Below are positions 35,201 to 43,117 of a stretch of 64,000 bases of DNA, piece after piece. Under the pieces are notes generated by a model that ran no database searches, was not told the origin of the DNA, and saw only the letters and a program-made list of their open reading frames with translations. This DNA is from Victivallis vadensis (GTDB lineage: Bacteria; Verrucomicrobiota; Lentisphaeria; Victivallales; Victivallaceae). Numbering within the stretch: position 1 is the first letter of the stretch; the number at the start of each line of letters is the position of its first letter. Location: contig NZ_QEKH01000025.1 of the NCBI RefSeq assembly GCF_003096415.1, positions 20,660-84,659 of the forward strand. The letters run 5' to 3'. The translations under genes were made by a program, and so were the position numbers.

Positions 35201-35262
35201 CCGCCTACAATCCGGGGTACTGCTTCGTGAAGCTCGGCCTCACGGAGCTGGTGCTGGCGTAA
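32209..35262 (+). CDS. GH106-like alpha-L-rhamnosidase family protein
   Basis: 1017 residues. The N-terminal VPFWSWNEKLDPEVLREQVR, then MHEAGLGGFFMHARGGLQTA and LGMDAWLYDENGWPSGFGGG are characteristic of GH106 and its relatives (TIM barrel). GIFSDEPQL and TGHHVLEESCQSQ follow; the C-terminal third has beta-sandwich segments (LYKEFELTADEAEA, FAVKINGENAG) typical of the galactose-binding-like domains of this family. No signal peptide is visible, so it may act in the cytoplasm on imported oligosaccharides. AGGA precedes the ATG. The exact substrate is not certain. The regulator gene follows after 4 nt. Confidence 0.82.
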   Translation: MAQTLNLANPPAKYRPVPFWSWNEKLDPEVLREQVRQMHEAGLGGFFMHARGGLQTAYLSEEWMECVNACLDEAGKLGMDAWLYDENGWPSGFGGGLVNGLGVKYQQKYLRHEIIDAAEACKDDTTIAFYTTDGALIGRTLPEGSTGPVLRCYYEINPFYVDNLDAEVVAEFIRVTHEFYYRTIPEELLKHLKGIFSDEPQLSRKGLLWSFTLEEAYWQAYHRELLPELPMLFLGMEGSDGMRIRFWKLAARLFSVNFMKQIHDWCEEHGWMLTGHHVLEESCQSQLSSNGAIMPQYQYYHIPGMDHLCRTEPSPVAMTQLMSAAMQAGRKQVLTESFALSGWNFNFSGMKWMYQQQLAHGVNLLCPHLQGYSLRGLRKRDYPASLFVHQPWWGDYAKLNGYFGRAGMLLAEGEASTPVLVIHPLSSAWKHYTGDDHEPKLDFYTQTLLNTTRALDALQIPHHYADEQLAEDYGCVENGEIRIGEVAYELVIVPQLTNFSKKTAELLRQFAAAGGTVLTVRNRLEPDTLTIDGEAAPQEFRDWFAQLPACDSEAAAAEIAAEQLPGRVMITEHGVPARRLVGTYRDFRELDGRSGRFHFIANLQYNQPCNVTIALPRTGRQVEVIDPVTGEFSLLSGVRRSGNHLVFDYPFAAGDAAMFFVAGHPAKHAPKLHVEDAFALPPVKRLDNGFTIREDSGNLLTLDRCRYRVDGGEWIADDVSVIHGRLLNLKHDCDLELEFSFELAPDFDFNAPLTLVAETPERYRFNFNGHDFDAEDGGPLFDRAFRRIALPAALRPGRNVLTMKTRYHQPEEVYAKLERAKQFETEYNMLTFDSEVESVYLYGDFSVRHSGRTEELIRDAERFHGGFELGAPLAGSRVDASDLVCAGMPFFAGKVTLYKEFELTADEAEAIRYLRFAPHGANSFAVKINGENAGTCFWGPYALRADEFLRAGVNKLEIELTTSLRNLLGPHHLEEGESYSVHTLSFNREANAVGWPAPAYNPGYCFVKLGLTELVLA

Positions 35263-35266
35263 CGCG

Positions 35267-36088
35267 ATGACGGCGCGGTTCGACCAGCTGGAACGGAGCT
35301 TCCGGGCGGCGGAGACGCTGCTCGGGCTTCGCATCACGGTGATCGACAACGCGCATGTGTTCGCGACGCCGCGCGGCGCGGCGGTGTTTTCGGCGGAGCG
35401 GCGGTCGCACCGCAAGAATCCGGCCTGCGAAGCCGGTTTCGGCGACGGTTGCATCCGCCATTGCCGTTATGCGATGAACCGGCGGGCACTGACCGAAACG
35501 GAGCCGTTCTGCTGCGGCTGCTGGAAGGGGCTGACCCAGCTGGTGGTGCCGCTGCACTTCTGCGGCGTCCCCTACGGGATGCTTTACGCAGGTTTGTGGC
35601 GCAGCGCGGAACCGCCCGCCGGGCTGCCGCCTGAATTTCTGGAGGCGAGGCGCAATCTCCCCGCATTCGATCCCGAAGCCGCCGTCCGGCTCGGCGAGAT
35701 GATGAAGCTGTACGCCGCCGGAGTGATGCAGTTGCTGCAGGAGCTGCACGTGCTGGAGCTTCCCGACGAACGTAGCGCGAAGATCCGCAGCTATTTGCGC
35801 GAAACCGCCGCCGGCAACGCGAACCTCCCCGAACTGGCGCGCCGCCTCGGACTGTCGCGGTCGCGCGCGAGCTTCGTGGTGCGTGAGTTGTTCGGCCGGA
35901 GTTTTACCGAACTGCTGCGGCAGGAACGCGTGGAGCGCGCCCGGCAGCTGATCGGCTGCACCGACCTGACTTTGAAGGAGATCGTCCCCTACTGCGGCTT
36001 CAGCGACGAATTTCACCTGAGCCGGGTGTTCAAACAGCATACCGGAATGACGCCGACGGAGTTCCGAAGCAAGGAAAAATCATCATGA
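35267..36088 (+). CDS. PocR-domain AraC-family regulator
   Basis: 273 residues. The N-terminal 130 residues hold a PocR-type sensory domain with conserved Cys (ACEAGFGDGCIRHCRY, FCCGCWKGLTQLVVPL). The C-terminus is a two-HTH AraC domain: LPELARRLGLSRSRASFVVR and LIGCTDLTLKEIVPYCGFSD, ending RVFKQHTGMTPTEFR. It probably senses a small molecule linked to the GH106-like hydrolase, encoded 4 nt upstream, and activates this unit. It overlaps the NUDIX start by 4 nt (ATGA). Confidence 0.85.
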   Translation: MTARFDQLERSFRAAETLLGLRITVIDNAHVFATPRGAAVFSAERRSHRKNPACEAGFGDGCIRHCRYAMNRRALTETEPFCCGCWKGLTQLVVPLHFCGVPYGMLYAGLWRSAEPPAGLPPEFLEARRNLPAFDPEAAVRLGEMMKLYAAGVMQLLQELHVLELPDERSAKIRSYLRETAAGNANLPELARRLGLSRSRASFVVRELFGRSFTELLRQERVERARQLIGCTDLTLKEIVPYCGFSDEFHLSRVFKQHTGMTPTEFRSKEKSS

Positions 36089-36639
36089 CCGAAAACAGAC
36101 CTCAGAAGTGGCAGGTGCTTTCCAGTGAATATCTGAGCCGCAAGCCGTGGTTCACGGTGCGGCGCGAATCGCTGGAACTACCCAACGGCAACCGCATCCC
36201 TGATTATTACGTGCTGGAGTATCCCGACTGGGTCAATGTGATCGCGGTCACGAAAGCGGGCAAGCTCCTGTTCGTGCGCCAGTACCGGCACGGATTGGGC
36301 GAAGTCGGCGTCGAACTCTGCGCCGGAGTGCGGGAGAAATCCGACCCGTCGCCGGAGGCCGCCGCCCGCCGCGAACTGCTCGAAGAAACCGGCTACGGCG
36401 GCGGCAAGTGGCGGCAGTTCATGGTGCTTTCCCCGAATCCGGCCACCCACACCAACCTGACCTACACCTTTCTGGCGCAGGGCGTGGAACCGGTCGCCGC
36501 GCCGAATCCCGAGGCCACCGAGGACCTCTCCTGCGAGCTGCTGACTCCCGGCGAGGTGAAAGAACTGCTGCGGCGCGACGGCGTCCGGCAGGCGCTGATG
36601 GCCGCCGCACTCTGGAAGTATCTGGCCATAAATAATTAA
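36085..36639 (+). CDS. NUDIX hydrolase, ADP-ribose pyrophosphatase-like
   Basis: 184 residues. YYVLEYPDWVNVIAVTKAGK, RQYRHGLGEVGVELCAGVRE, and the Nudix box core ARRELLEETGYGGGKW followed by LSPNPATHTNLTYTFLA fit the ADP-ribose/NDP-sugar pyrophosphatase subgroup. The spacing between the first Gly and Glu of the box is slightly long. It would hydrolyse a nucleoside-diphosphate sugar. ATG overlaps the AraC stop (ATGA), making it part of the same operon. Confidence 0.87.
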   Translation: MTENRPQKWQVLSSEYLSRKPWFTVRRESLELPNGNRIPDYYVLEYPDWVNVIAVTKAGKLLFVRQYRHGLGEVGVELCAGVREKSDPSPEAAARRELLEETGYGGGKWRQFMVLSPNPATHTNLTYTFLAQGVEPVAAPNPEATEDLSCELLTPGEVKELLRRDGVRQALMAAALWKYLAINN

Positions 36640-36652
36640 ACAGCATGGCCCC

Positions 36653-37365
36653 GGGATTTCACTCCTTTCGGAGTGACCAAGGTGCTTCGCCCTTGGAACC
36701 CGACCGGCAAGGTGCCGGCGCCGGATACTTGAGAGCCGGGAAAGGCGGCACGCCTTTCCCTCCAAGAGGGGGAGGCTCCGGTAGAGACAGGCATGGTTGT
36801 ACAGGAGCGGCACACCGCTCCGGTCGGCGCAAAGCCTGCTTTTTTGCAGGCTTCAGGCACTCCCTGCGCCTGCTGCCGCCGGAGGTCACGCGCGGAACCT
36901 CCAGATGCTGACCGGGTAGTAGACAGATACCCTGATGGAGGCTGATAAGAGTTTATCTGCCGATATATGCAAAGCGAGGTCAGGCAACAATACAATTGCC
37001 ATATCACAGGCAAGCATATCTTTGAATGCGAGCCTTATTAAACCTTGCCTGTATGAAAAGGCAGGGGAGAGTTCAGCCTCCATCAGAGTAACTTCACATC
37101 AGATGGTCAGCATCTGGAGGTTCCGCGCGTGACCTCCGGCGGCAGCAGGCGCAGGGAGTGCTCGGCGTCGGCAAAAAAGCCGACGCGGTCGCCGACCGGA
37201 GCGGTGTGCCGCTCCTGTACAACCTTGCCTGTCTCTATCAGAGCTCCCCCACCCGGAGGGAAAGGCGGCACGCCTTTCCCGGATCTCAAGTATTCGGCGC
37301 CGGCACCTTGCCGGTCGGGTTCCAAGGGCGAAGCGCCTTGGTCGCTCCGAGAGGAGCGAAATCCC
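36653..37365. repeat. Long composite palindromic element A
   Basis: About 713 bp with no convincing gene. Both ends begin GGGATTTC (inverted). Each arm of about 270 bp carries the same series of hairpins: a variable end hairpin, a CCAAGG/CCTTGG hairpin, CCGGCA..TGCCGG, a GGAAAGGCG/CGCCTTTCC hairpin, AGGAGCGGCACACCGCTCC, a hairpin with a T6 loop, and the CGCCGGAGGTCACGCG segment. The central 220 bp is less GC-rich; GGAGGCTGA (about 36938) and TCAGCCTCC close it. It is present again as element B. Several open frames cross it, but they follow the palindrome and are not supported. Confidence 0.88.
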
Positions 37366-37475
37366 ATTAAAATCCTGAAACAGGACGATTCTTCATGATA
37401 ATGCGCTGATTCTCCATTCCAAAATCCCGGTTTGCGGGTATGTTATATGGTGTTCACTTCAGAAAGGGCAACATC

Positions 37476-39626
37476 ATGGACAACATCAGTGCTTCCAGCT
37501 ATCTCGAACTCCTGAAACCGTGGCTCGCCAAGCTGCCGTCGTTCCTGCGCAAATCGGCATTCAACCCCGCGCTGACCTGTTACGGGACCGGGGAGAGCGC
37601 GCACTGGCCGACCCAGAGCAACTGCAACGTCTTCGCGGCGCTGGCGGTGCTCGGTACCGCGCCGGACCTGGACGACGACGCGCTGCCGATGAAGCGCGAC
37701 GAGATTCTGGCGACCTCCATCGAACTGCTGCGCTACGCGATGGCGACCCACCTGACCGGCCATGATCTCGCCTCCGACGGCAGACAGTGGGGACACCACT
37801 GGATCAGCGTGCTGGGGCTGGAACGCATGGCCCACGGCGTGAATGCGATCCGCGACCTCCTCACGGAGCAGGACCGCGACAACCTGAAGCGGATGATGAT
37901 TTCGGAATCCGACTGGCTGCTGGAGTTCTATCCGGTCGAGGCCGGTCTGATCGGCAGCTCCGGCAAAAACAAGCCCGAATCGAACATCTGGAACGGCGGC
38001 ATGCTGCTGCGCACCGCGCTGGATTACCCCGATGCGCCGAACCGCGACCGCTATCTCGAAAAGGCGACCGCCTTTTTCCTGAACGGCCTGTCGCACCCGC
38101 TGGACGCCGCCTGCGAAACGAAGTTCCGCGACAAACCGGTGCGCGAATGGCACGCCGGCTTCAATTTCACTCCGAACTGGTCGCTCGACCACCACGCCTA
38201 TTTGAACGTCGGCTACATCGTGGTCAGCCTGTCGAACCTCGCGATGATCCACTTCTACTGCAAGGAGCGCGGCTACGAAGCGCCGCCGGAACTCTACTGG
38301 CATCTGGAGGAGGTCTGGCAGATCACGAAGCGGTTCACCTTCCCGGACGGGCGGCTGCTGCGCATCGGCGGCGACACCCGCGCCCGCTACACCTACTGCC
38401 AGAACTACGCGATCCCGGTGTGGCTGATGGCGGCGGACCTGTTCGGCGACCGCGACGCGGCGCAGTTCGAGCGCGGCTTCCTCGCGCAGATGAAGTGCGA
38501 GCAGGAGTATTCCGGCGACGGCGGCTTCTACACGAAACGGCTCGACAACATCCGCCGGATCAACTATTACTACTACGCGCGGCTGGAAAGCGACGCGCCG
38601 CTCTGCCTCTCCTATGGCGCCTACTGGCGGCGCAAGTTCCAACTGGCGCAGTGCCCGGAACAGCCCGCCGCGAATCCGCCGTGCGCGTGGCAGGACGAAT
38701 ACCACGGCGCGACGCTGAACCGTTCCCGGGGTGCAATCCGTTCGTGGGTGTGGCACGGCGCGCAGGGGCCGACCGGACTGTGCGTCCCGGCCTCCCGCAG
38801 CGACATGGCGGAGTGGCAGGGCAACCTGCACGGCTCGCTGCTCTCCACCCAGACGCCCGAAGCGACGCAGGGCGACAGCGTCCACTGCGAATTTGACGGC
38901 GGCTTCCTGAACTACGGCGAATGTTTCTGGCGCGAAACCGCTCCGCTCGGCGAAGGCGAACAGGTCTACGACTACGCCCGCCACCGGATCGTCTGCGCCG
39001 CACTGCCGGACGCGAAAACGATGCTGGTGCTGGAACGGGCCGTGATCCAAAAAGAGATCACCCTCGATTCGGTGCGCGGCATCGGCGTGAAGATTCCGAA
39101 CGACCTTTTCAACGGCAGCCGCCGCCGCTACCGCGCCGCCGGTTTCGATGAAGTGCTGCCGGGCAATCCGGGCAAAGAGGACAGCCGCGCCGTCCCCTCC
39201 AACCACCTGCTGGTGGACGACGCGCTGGCGGTCACCGCATTGTACGGCACGGACAAATTGACTGTTTACCGTCCGGCAATTCCCCCGATCGTCATCCGCA
39301 AGGCGCACGGGCCGTGGCTGCACAGCCTCTACGCCGATGAAATCTGCGGGCATTGCAGTACGGAAAACCAGCGGCTGATGCCCGGCGCCGTCGCTTTCGA
39401 CGACGGCTTCGCGGTGACGGCGGCGAAACTGGCGGAACCGGCGAAGTTCCGGGCCGAAACCGCCGGGGCGCTGCGCCGGGTGGAATACGAAAGCGACGAC
39501 GCGGCCTATTTGCTGATCGCGAACTTCGGCGATGAAACCTCGACGCCGCCGCTGCCCGCCGGAGCGAAGCTGCTGACCGGTTCGCCGGAGCTGGAACCGG
39601 GGGCCGCGCTGCTCTGCACGTTCTGA
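37476..39626 (+). CDS. Heparinase II/III-like alpha-toroid protein
   Basis: 716 residues from ATG 37476 (AAAGGG upstream). The N-terminal two-thirds is helical with ESNIWNGGMLLRTALDYPDA, then NWSLDHHAYLNVGYIVVSLS and FTFPDGRLLRIGGDTRARYT, a pattern like the toroid domain of polysaccharide lyases and related hydrolases; the C-terminal third is beta-rich (HCEFDGGFLNYGECFWRETA, KTMLVLERAVIQKEITL), as in heparinase II/III proteins. No signal peptide. Probably acts on uronic-acid-containing or similar glycans. The exact family is uncertain. Confidence 0.6.
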   Translation: MDNISASSYLELLKPWLAKLPSFLRKSAFNPALTCYGTGESAHWPTQSNCNVFAALAVLGTAPDLDDDALPMKRDEILATSIELLRYAMATHLTGHDLASDGRQWGHHWISVLGLERMAHGVNAIRDLLTEQDRDNLKRMMISESDWLLEFYPVEAGLIGSSGKNKPESNIWNGGMLLRTALDYPDAPNRDRYLEKATAFFLNGLSHPLDAACETKFRDKPVREWHAGFNFTPNWSLDHHAYLNVGYIVVSLSNLAMIHFYCKERGYEAPPELYWHLEEVWQITKRFTFPDGRLLRIGGDTRARYTYCQNYAIPVWLMAADLFGDRDAAQFERGFLAQMKCEQEYSGDGGFYTKRLDNIRRINYYYYARLESDAPLCLSYGAYWRRKFQLAQCPEQPAANPPCAWQDEYHGATLNRSRGAIRSWVWHGAQGPTGLCVPASRSDMAEWQGNLHGSLLSTQTPEATQGDSVHCEFDGGFLNYGECFWRETAPLGEGEQVYDYARHRIVCAALPDAKTMLVLERAVIQKEITLDSVRGIGVKIPNDLFNGSRRRYRAAGFDEVLPGNPGKEDSRAVPSNHLLVDDALAVTALYGTDKLTVYRPAIPPIVIRKAHGPWLHSLYADEICGHCSTENQRLMPGAVAFDDGFAVTAAKLAEPAKFRAETAGALRRVEYESDDAAYLLIANFGDETSTPPLPAGAKLLTGSPELEPGAALLCTF

Positions 39627-39666
39627 TTCCGGTGAAAAAGCCGTTTTTGCAGTTGTAAAAAGGCAG

Positions 39667-39699
39667 CCTCCGTGCCATATTGGGTACGGAGGTTTCTTT
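39667..39699 (+). terminator. Terminator after the heparinase-like gene
   Basis: CCTCCGT (39667-39673), a GCC/GGT inner part, ACGGAGG (39686-39692), then TTTCTTTG. The 3' half of the stem also holds the GGAGG ribosome site of the next gene, so the hairpin could lower its translation. Confidence 0.6.
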
Positions 39700-39701
39700 G
39701 T

Positions 39702-40109
39702 ATGCTGCGCAACTCTTTATCCTGGTTTGAACTGCTCTGGAGCTGGGGGCCGCTCGCGGCGGCGATGCTGCTGAACGCGCTCCCCGCCCTCCGTAAATCC
39801 CGGAACCCGCAGCTGGCGGTCGCCCGGAAAGCAAGCGCCGGCTGTGCGCTGTGGCTGCTGCTGGCGGGAGCCGGCTTGATCGGTACGATGGTTCTGACCG
39901 GCAGAATTATGCTGCTCACCGGCCCGGCGGCCGGTGTGATTGCCATTGCAGCCGCTGTCCGCTCCATCCGGAACTGGCAGCGGAAACAGTTCCCGGAAGA
40001 AAAACCCCGTCCCCTGATAGTCGCAACGATTCTGGCGATGCTGGTCGCCGCGCTCGCATGGACGGCAGGATGGATCGCATACCGGATATGGTTCGGCAGA
40101 ACATATTGA
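39702..40109 (+). CDS. Small membrane protein of unknown function
   Basis: 135 residues from ATG 39702. Four hydrophobic segments: WFELLWSWGPLAAAMLLNAL, ALWLLLAGAGLIGTMVLTG, IMLLTGPAAGVIAIAAAV and VATILAMLVAALAWTAGWIA. No family recognised. It is probably an inner-membrane protein. Its ribosome site GGAGG is inside the hairpin 39667-39692. PriA converges from the other side. Confidence 0.55.
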   Translation: MLRNSLSWFELLWSWGPLAAAMLLNALPALRKSRNPQLAVARKASAGCALWLLLAGAGLIGTMVLTGRIMLLTGPAAGVIAIAAAVRSIRNWQRKQFPEEKPRPLIVATILAMLVAALAWTAGWIAYRIWFGRTY

Positions 40110-40140
40110 ATCAGGGATGCGGCAGAATAACGCCGTATAT

Positions 40141-40162
40141 AAGTTTCTTGGACCGGGATTTT
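40141..40162. repeat. Solo end fragment of the palindromic element
   Basis: AAGTTTCTTGGACCGGGATT plus TT matches the outer end of element B (53490-53511 and, inverted, 54324-54344). It then diverges into a short CTTGGA...TCCAAG hairpin just past the priA stop. It may be a remnant or a minimal member. Confidence 0.6.
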
Positions 40163-40172
40163 CCAAGGAGAT

Positions 40173-42404
40173 TTACAACAGTGATTGGGCGTCGACATCG
40201 ACATAGACTTCGACGCCTTTCGGGGGCTGGCGGTGCAGTGCGAGCACCCGGAGCGCCTGCCGCAGCAACTTGAGCCTGCTGCCGCGGATGACCAGCATAT
40301 AACGGAATTTACCCTTGATCCGTTCAATCGGAGCCGGAGAGGGACCGGCGAAGCGGATTCCTTCATGGCCGTAACGCTGCAGTTCAGCGGTGAAACCGTT
40401 GGCGAACTCCACGACCATGCTTTCGTCCTCGCCGCGGAAATGCACGATGATCAGATGCGTGTAAGGCGGGTATGCGAGCAACTGGCGGAATTCGAGGTCG
40501 AATTTGGAAAAGCCGTCGAAGTCCTGTTGGGCGGCGTACTGGATGGTTTCGTTTTCCGGGTTGTGAGTCTGGATGATCACTTCGCCCCGGATGTCGCCGC
40601 GACCGGCGCGGCCGGCGACCTGCGTGATCAACTGGAAGGTGCGTTCGGGCGCACGGAAATCCGGCATGGAAAGGCCGAGGTCCGCATTCACGATGCCGAC
40701 CAGCGTCACGTTCGGGAAATGCAGTCCCTTTGCGATCATCTGCGTGCCGATCAGAATGTCCAGTTCGCCGCGCCGGAACCGTTCCAACACCGCCTCATAG
40801 TCGTCCGCCCCGCGCATTGTGTCGGAATCCATCCGAGCGATCCGGGCGGGTTTGAACACCGCTCCGGCGAGGCTTTCGATCTTCTCGGTGCCGACTCCGG
40901 CGTAACGGATCTTCGGGGACAGGCACTGCGGGCAAAGCTCGTAAGCCGGAATCACCCCGCCGCACAGGTGGCAGGTCAGGGTTTCGCGCTGTCTGGAGTA
41001 GGTATAGGCAACCGAACAATCCGGGCAGCGCGCCTCGAAGCCGCACTCCTCGCAGATCATCACGCGCGCGTAGCCCCGCCGGTTCAGGAAGATGATGCTC
41101 TGCTCGCCGCGCCTCATCCGGTCGAATACCGCCGTGATCAGCGCTTTGGAGAAAAAGTTGCTCTTGCCCGGCTCCGGCGGCCCCGCCAGCCGCTGGTCCA
41201 CGATGGTCACGCGCGGAGCGAGTTTGTTGTCCACCTGCGCCGCCATCCGCGCCAGCAGGAATTTGCCGGTTGAGGCGTTGTAGCTGGTTTCGGCGGAGGG
41301 AGTTGCGGAGCCGAGGATCACCACCGCCCCCTCGAGCTTGCCGCGCATCACCGCGACGTCGCGGGCGGAATAGCGGGGAGCTTCGGACTGTTTGTAACTG
41401 GACTCGTGCTCCTCGTCCACGATGATCAGCCCGAGGTTGCGGAACGGCGCGAACAGCGCGGAGCGCGCCCCGACCGCGATCTGCACCTCGCCGTTGTTGA
41501 TCCGGTTCCATTCATCGAACCGCTCTCCGTCGGAAAGGCGGCTGTGCAGCACGCTCAGCTGATCCCCGAAGCGGGCGCGGAAGCGGCGCACCGTCTGCGG
41601 TGTCAGCGAAATCTCCGGCACCAGCACGATCGCCGACTTCCCCATCTCCCTTGCCTTGGCAATTGCCTGCAGATAAACCTCGGTTTTGCCGGAATTCGTG
41701 ACTCCATGCAGCAGCAGCACGTGGCTGGAAGTCTCGCCGAGCAGCATTTTCCCGATCAGTTCGAGCGCTTTTTTCTGGTCCGCCGACGGCGGCAGCGGCT
41801 TGCTCGGCAGCACGTGCGAGTCCCCGAACACATCGCGCCGCACGATCTCCTCGACGGTTTCGACGATCTTATTGCGGATCAGGGTATTCAGGCCGGACTG
41901 ACTGAATGCCGGAACCAGTGATTTCAGACTGTCCGCCGGCTGCGCCCCATGCGCCAGCAGCGCCTTTACCAAGTCCACCCGGAGCGCCGCCGACGGTTTT
42001 GTGCCGTTGCACGCGACGAAACTTTCGGCGGCGGCGACATCGGCGATCCGGTAGAGGCGGCGGATTCTGGGTTTGATTTTGCCGCTGCGCACCGCGGCGG
42101 GCAGCAAAGTCCGGATCGACTGCTCCTGGCTGCAGCAGTAGTAATCCGCCATCCACCGGCCGAGAGTCACGAGGTGTTCGGGAATATTGGCGCGGGTTTC
42201 GCAAAGTCCGGTGATCGGCTTGAGCCTGCCGCCGGTGTAGTCGCTGCTGTCGGCCAGACTGAGCACATAGCCTTCGCGGGTCGAGTGGCCGAAGGGAACG
42301 CGGACCATCACGCCGACCTTGATCTGCGGCAGCAACGTTTCCGGGATCAGGTAGTCGAACTCCTTATCCAGCGAAACATCGATGATGACTTTTGCGATTG
42401 CCAT
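40173..42404 (-). CDS. priA: Primosomal protein N' (PriA helicase)
   Basis: 743 residues. 3' DNA-binding N-terminus, Walker A HGVTNSGKTEVYLQ, DEEHESSYKQ, a zinc-binding region with CEECGFEARCPDCS, CHLCGG and CPQCLS, and helicase motifs TQMIAKGLHFPNVTLVG and TQVAGRAGRGD. It restarts stalled replication forks by loading DnaB. Full length for the family. It is monocistronic, with its own promoter at 42444-42472. Confidence 0.95.
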   Translation of the reverse strand: MAIAKVIIDVSLDKEFDYLIPETLLPQIKVGVMVRVPFGHSTREGYVLSLADSSDYTGGRLKPITGLCETRANIPEHLVTLGRWMADYYCCSQEQSIRTLLPAAVRSGKIKPRIRRLYRIADVAAAESFVACNGTKPSAALRVDLVKALLAHGAQPADSLKSLVPAFSQSGLNTLIRNKIVETVEEIVRRDVFGDSHVLPSKPLPPSADQKKALELIGKMLLGETSSHVLLLHGVTNSGKTEVYLQAIAKAREMGKSAIVLVPEISLTPQTVRRFRARFGDQLSVLHSRLSDGERFDEWNRINNGEVQIAVGARSALFAPFRNLGLIIVDEEHESSYKQSEAPRYSARDVAVMRGKLEGAVVILGSATPSAETSYNASTGKFLLARMAAQVDNKLAPRVTIVDQRLAGPPEPGKSNFFSKALITAVFDRMRRGEQSIIFLNRRGYARVMICEECGFEARCPDCSVAYTYSRQRETLTCHLCGGVIPAYELCPQCLSPKIRYAGVGTEKIESLAGAVFKPARIARMDSDTMRGADDYEAVLERFRRGELDILIGTQMIAKGLHFPNVTLVGIVNADLGLSMPDFRAPERTFQLITQVAGRAGRGDIRGEVIIQTHNPENETIQYAAQQDFDGFSKFDLEFRQLLAYPPYTHLIIVHFRGEDESMVVEFANGFTAELQRYGHEGIRFAGPSPAPIERIKGKFRYMLVIRGSRLKLLRQALRVLALHRQPPKGVEVYVDVDAQSLL

Positions 42405-42443
42405 GTTGCAGAATTTCTTTTTCCGTTATGAATGCGAATGGAT

Positions 42444-42472
42444 AATATACCGGGTGGAACCGTGAATTTCAA
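42444..42472 (-). promoter_or_regulatory. priA promoter
   Basis: On the minus strand TTGAAA (42472-42467), 17-bp spacer, TATATT (42449-42444). The expected start is about 33 nt before the ATG at 42404. Confidence 0.6.
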
Positions 42473-43117
42473 TACCGGTCAACACAGATTGCGAAACCGT
42501 AAAAAAAGCGGCCTGGAGCGGAAAGGGGGAACATATCTATTGCTCGATCGCACTTTATCGTTGCGAAAGGGGGGACAGAATATCTATGACTTTCCGGCTT
42601 CAAGCCGCCAAAAGTGGGGAAAAGAGGCGGCTTGAAGCCGGTGAGGAGTCCATGCACATTGAAACCGGGCGCAGCCCGGGAGGAGAAGAGAATGCACATG
42701 GTTTGCCCGACTTCAAGTCGCCAACCCGTGAAAAAAGCGGCACCTATCAAAGGTACAGCTAGTAGGCCTACCACAGCCCGTCACGAATACACAGTAATAG
42801 ATGCCGCAAAAAGCGACAAAAATACTGCGGTACGTGACAAAGAAAGTGGTAGTTTACTAGCAGTCCGCTTCAATTTTCAATCAACTGCTCAAAATTACAC
42901 CTCTTTAATGGAAAAGTCAAATTGTTTTTCGCGGAAAAACTATTTATCATCAAAAAACAAGATAGATTTCTTACTGCCGGAGGCGAGTTGCGATGGGGAA
43001 GCCTGCCGTTTTGAAGGCAGGCGGGTCTGCCCGCCCTGTCGTGCGGCAGACCTTGTGCGCTACGCGGCCTGATTTGCAATCAGGCTCCGGTAGCTGGGCG
43101 CAGTAGCGCACAAATTA
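42473..43117. other. Gene-free region with hairpins and insertion-like remnants
   Basis: About 640 bases. Contains GGGGGAACATATCTATTG and GGGGGGACAGAATATCTATG, which look like degenerate insertion ends; the 16-bp inverted repeat at 42594-42641; CCGGGC-GCA-GCCCGG; an AT-rich block (42760-42990); then GCCTGCC/GGCAGGC, GGTCTGCC/GGCAGACC and a long TTGTGCGCTAC/GTAGCGCACAA hairpin (about 43053-43113). A 152-codon plus-strand frame crosses it but looks fortuitous. Confidence 0.5.
42594..42641. repeat. Perfect 16-bp inverted repeat
   Basis: CCGGCTTCAAGCCGCC (42594-42609) and GGCGGCTTGAAGCCGG (42626-42641) with a 16-base spacer AAAAGTGGGGAAAAGA. A shorter relative, CGACTTCAAGTCG, is at about 42711. 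Could be a mobile-element end or a bidirectional hairpin. Confidence 0.8.

Noticed and set aside
36636..37132. Open frames across palindromic element A, also found in element B (for example a 125-codon and a 65-codon frame)
   Set aside because: Both strands and both arms give similar frames because of the palindrome; the amino acid sequence carries no domain and differences between copies do not avoid changing residues.
42614..43072. 152-codon plus-strand ORF in the gene-free region before element C
   Set aside because: It runs through two inverted repeats and an AT-rich block, with abrupt composition changes and no domain.
43053..43113. tRNA-Cys-like anticodon arm CCTGATTGCAAATCAGG on the minus strand
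   Set aside because: The surrounding sequence forms one long hairpin with no D arm, T arm or acceptor arrangement of a tRNA.
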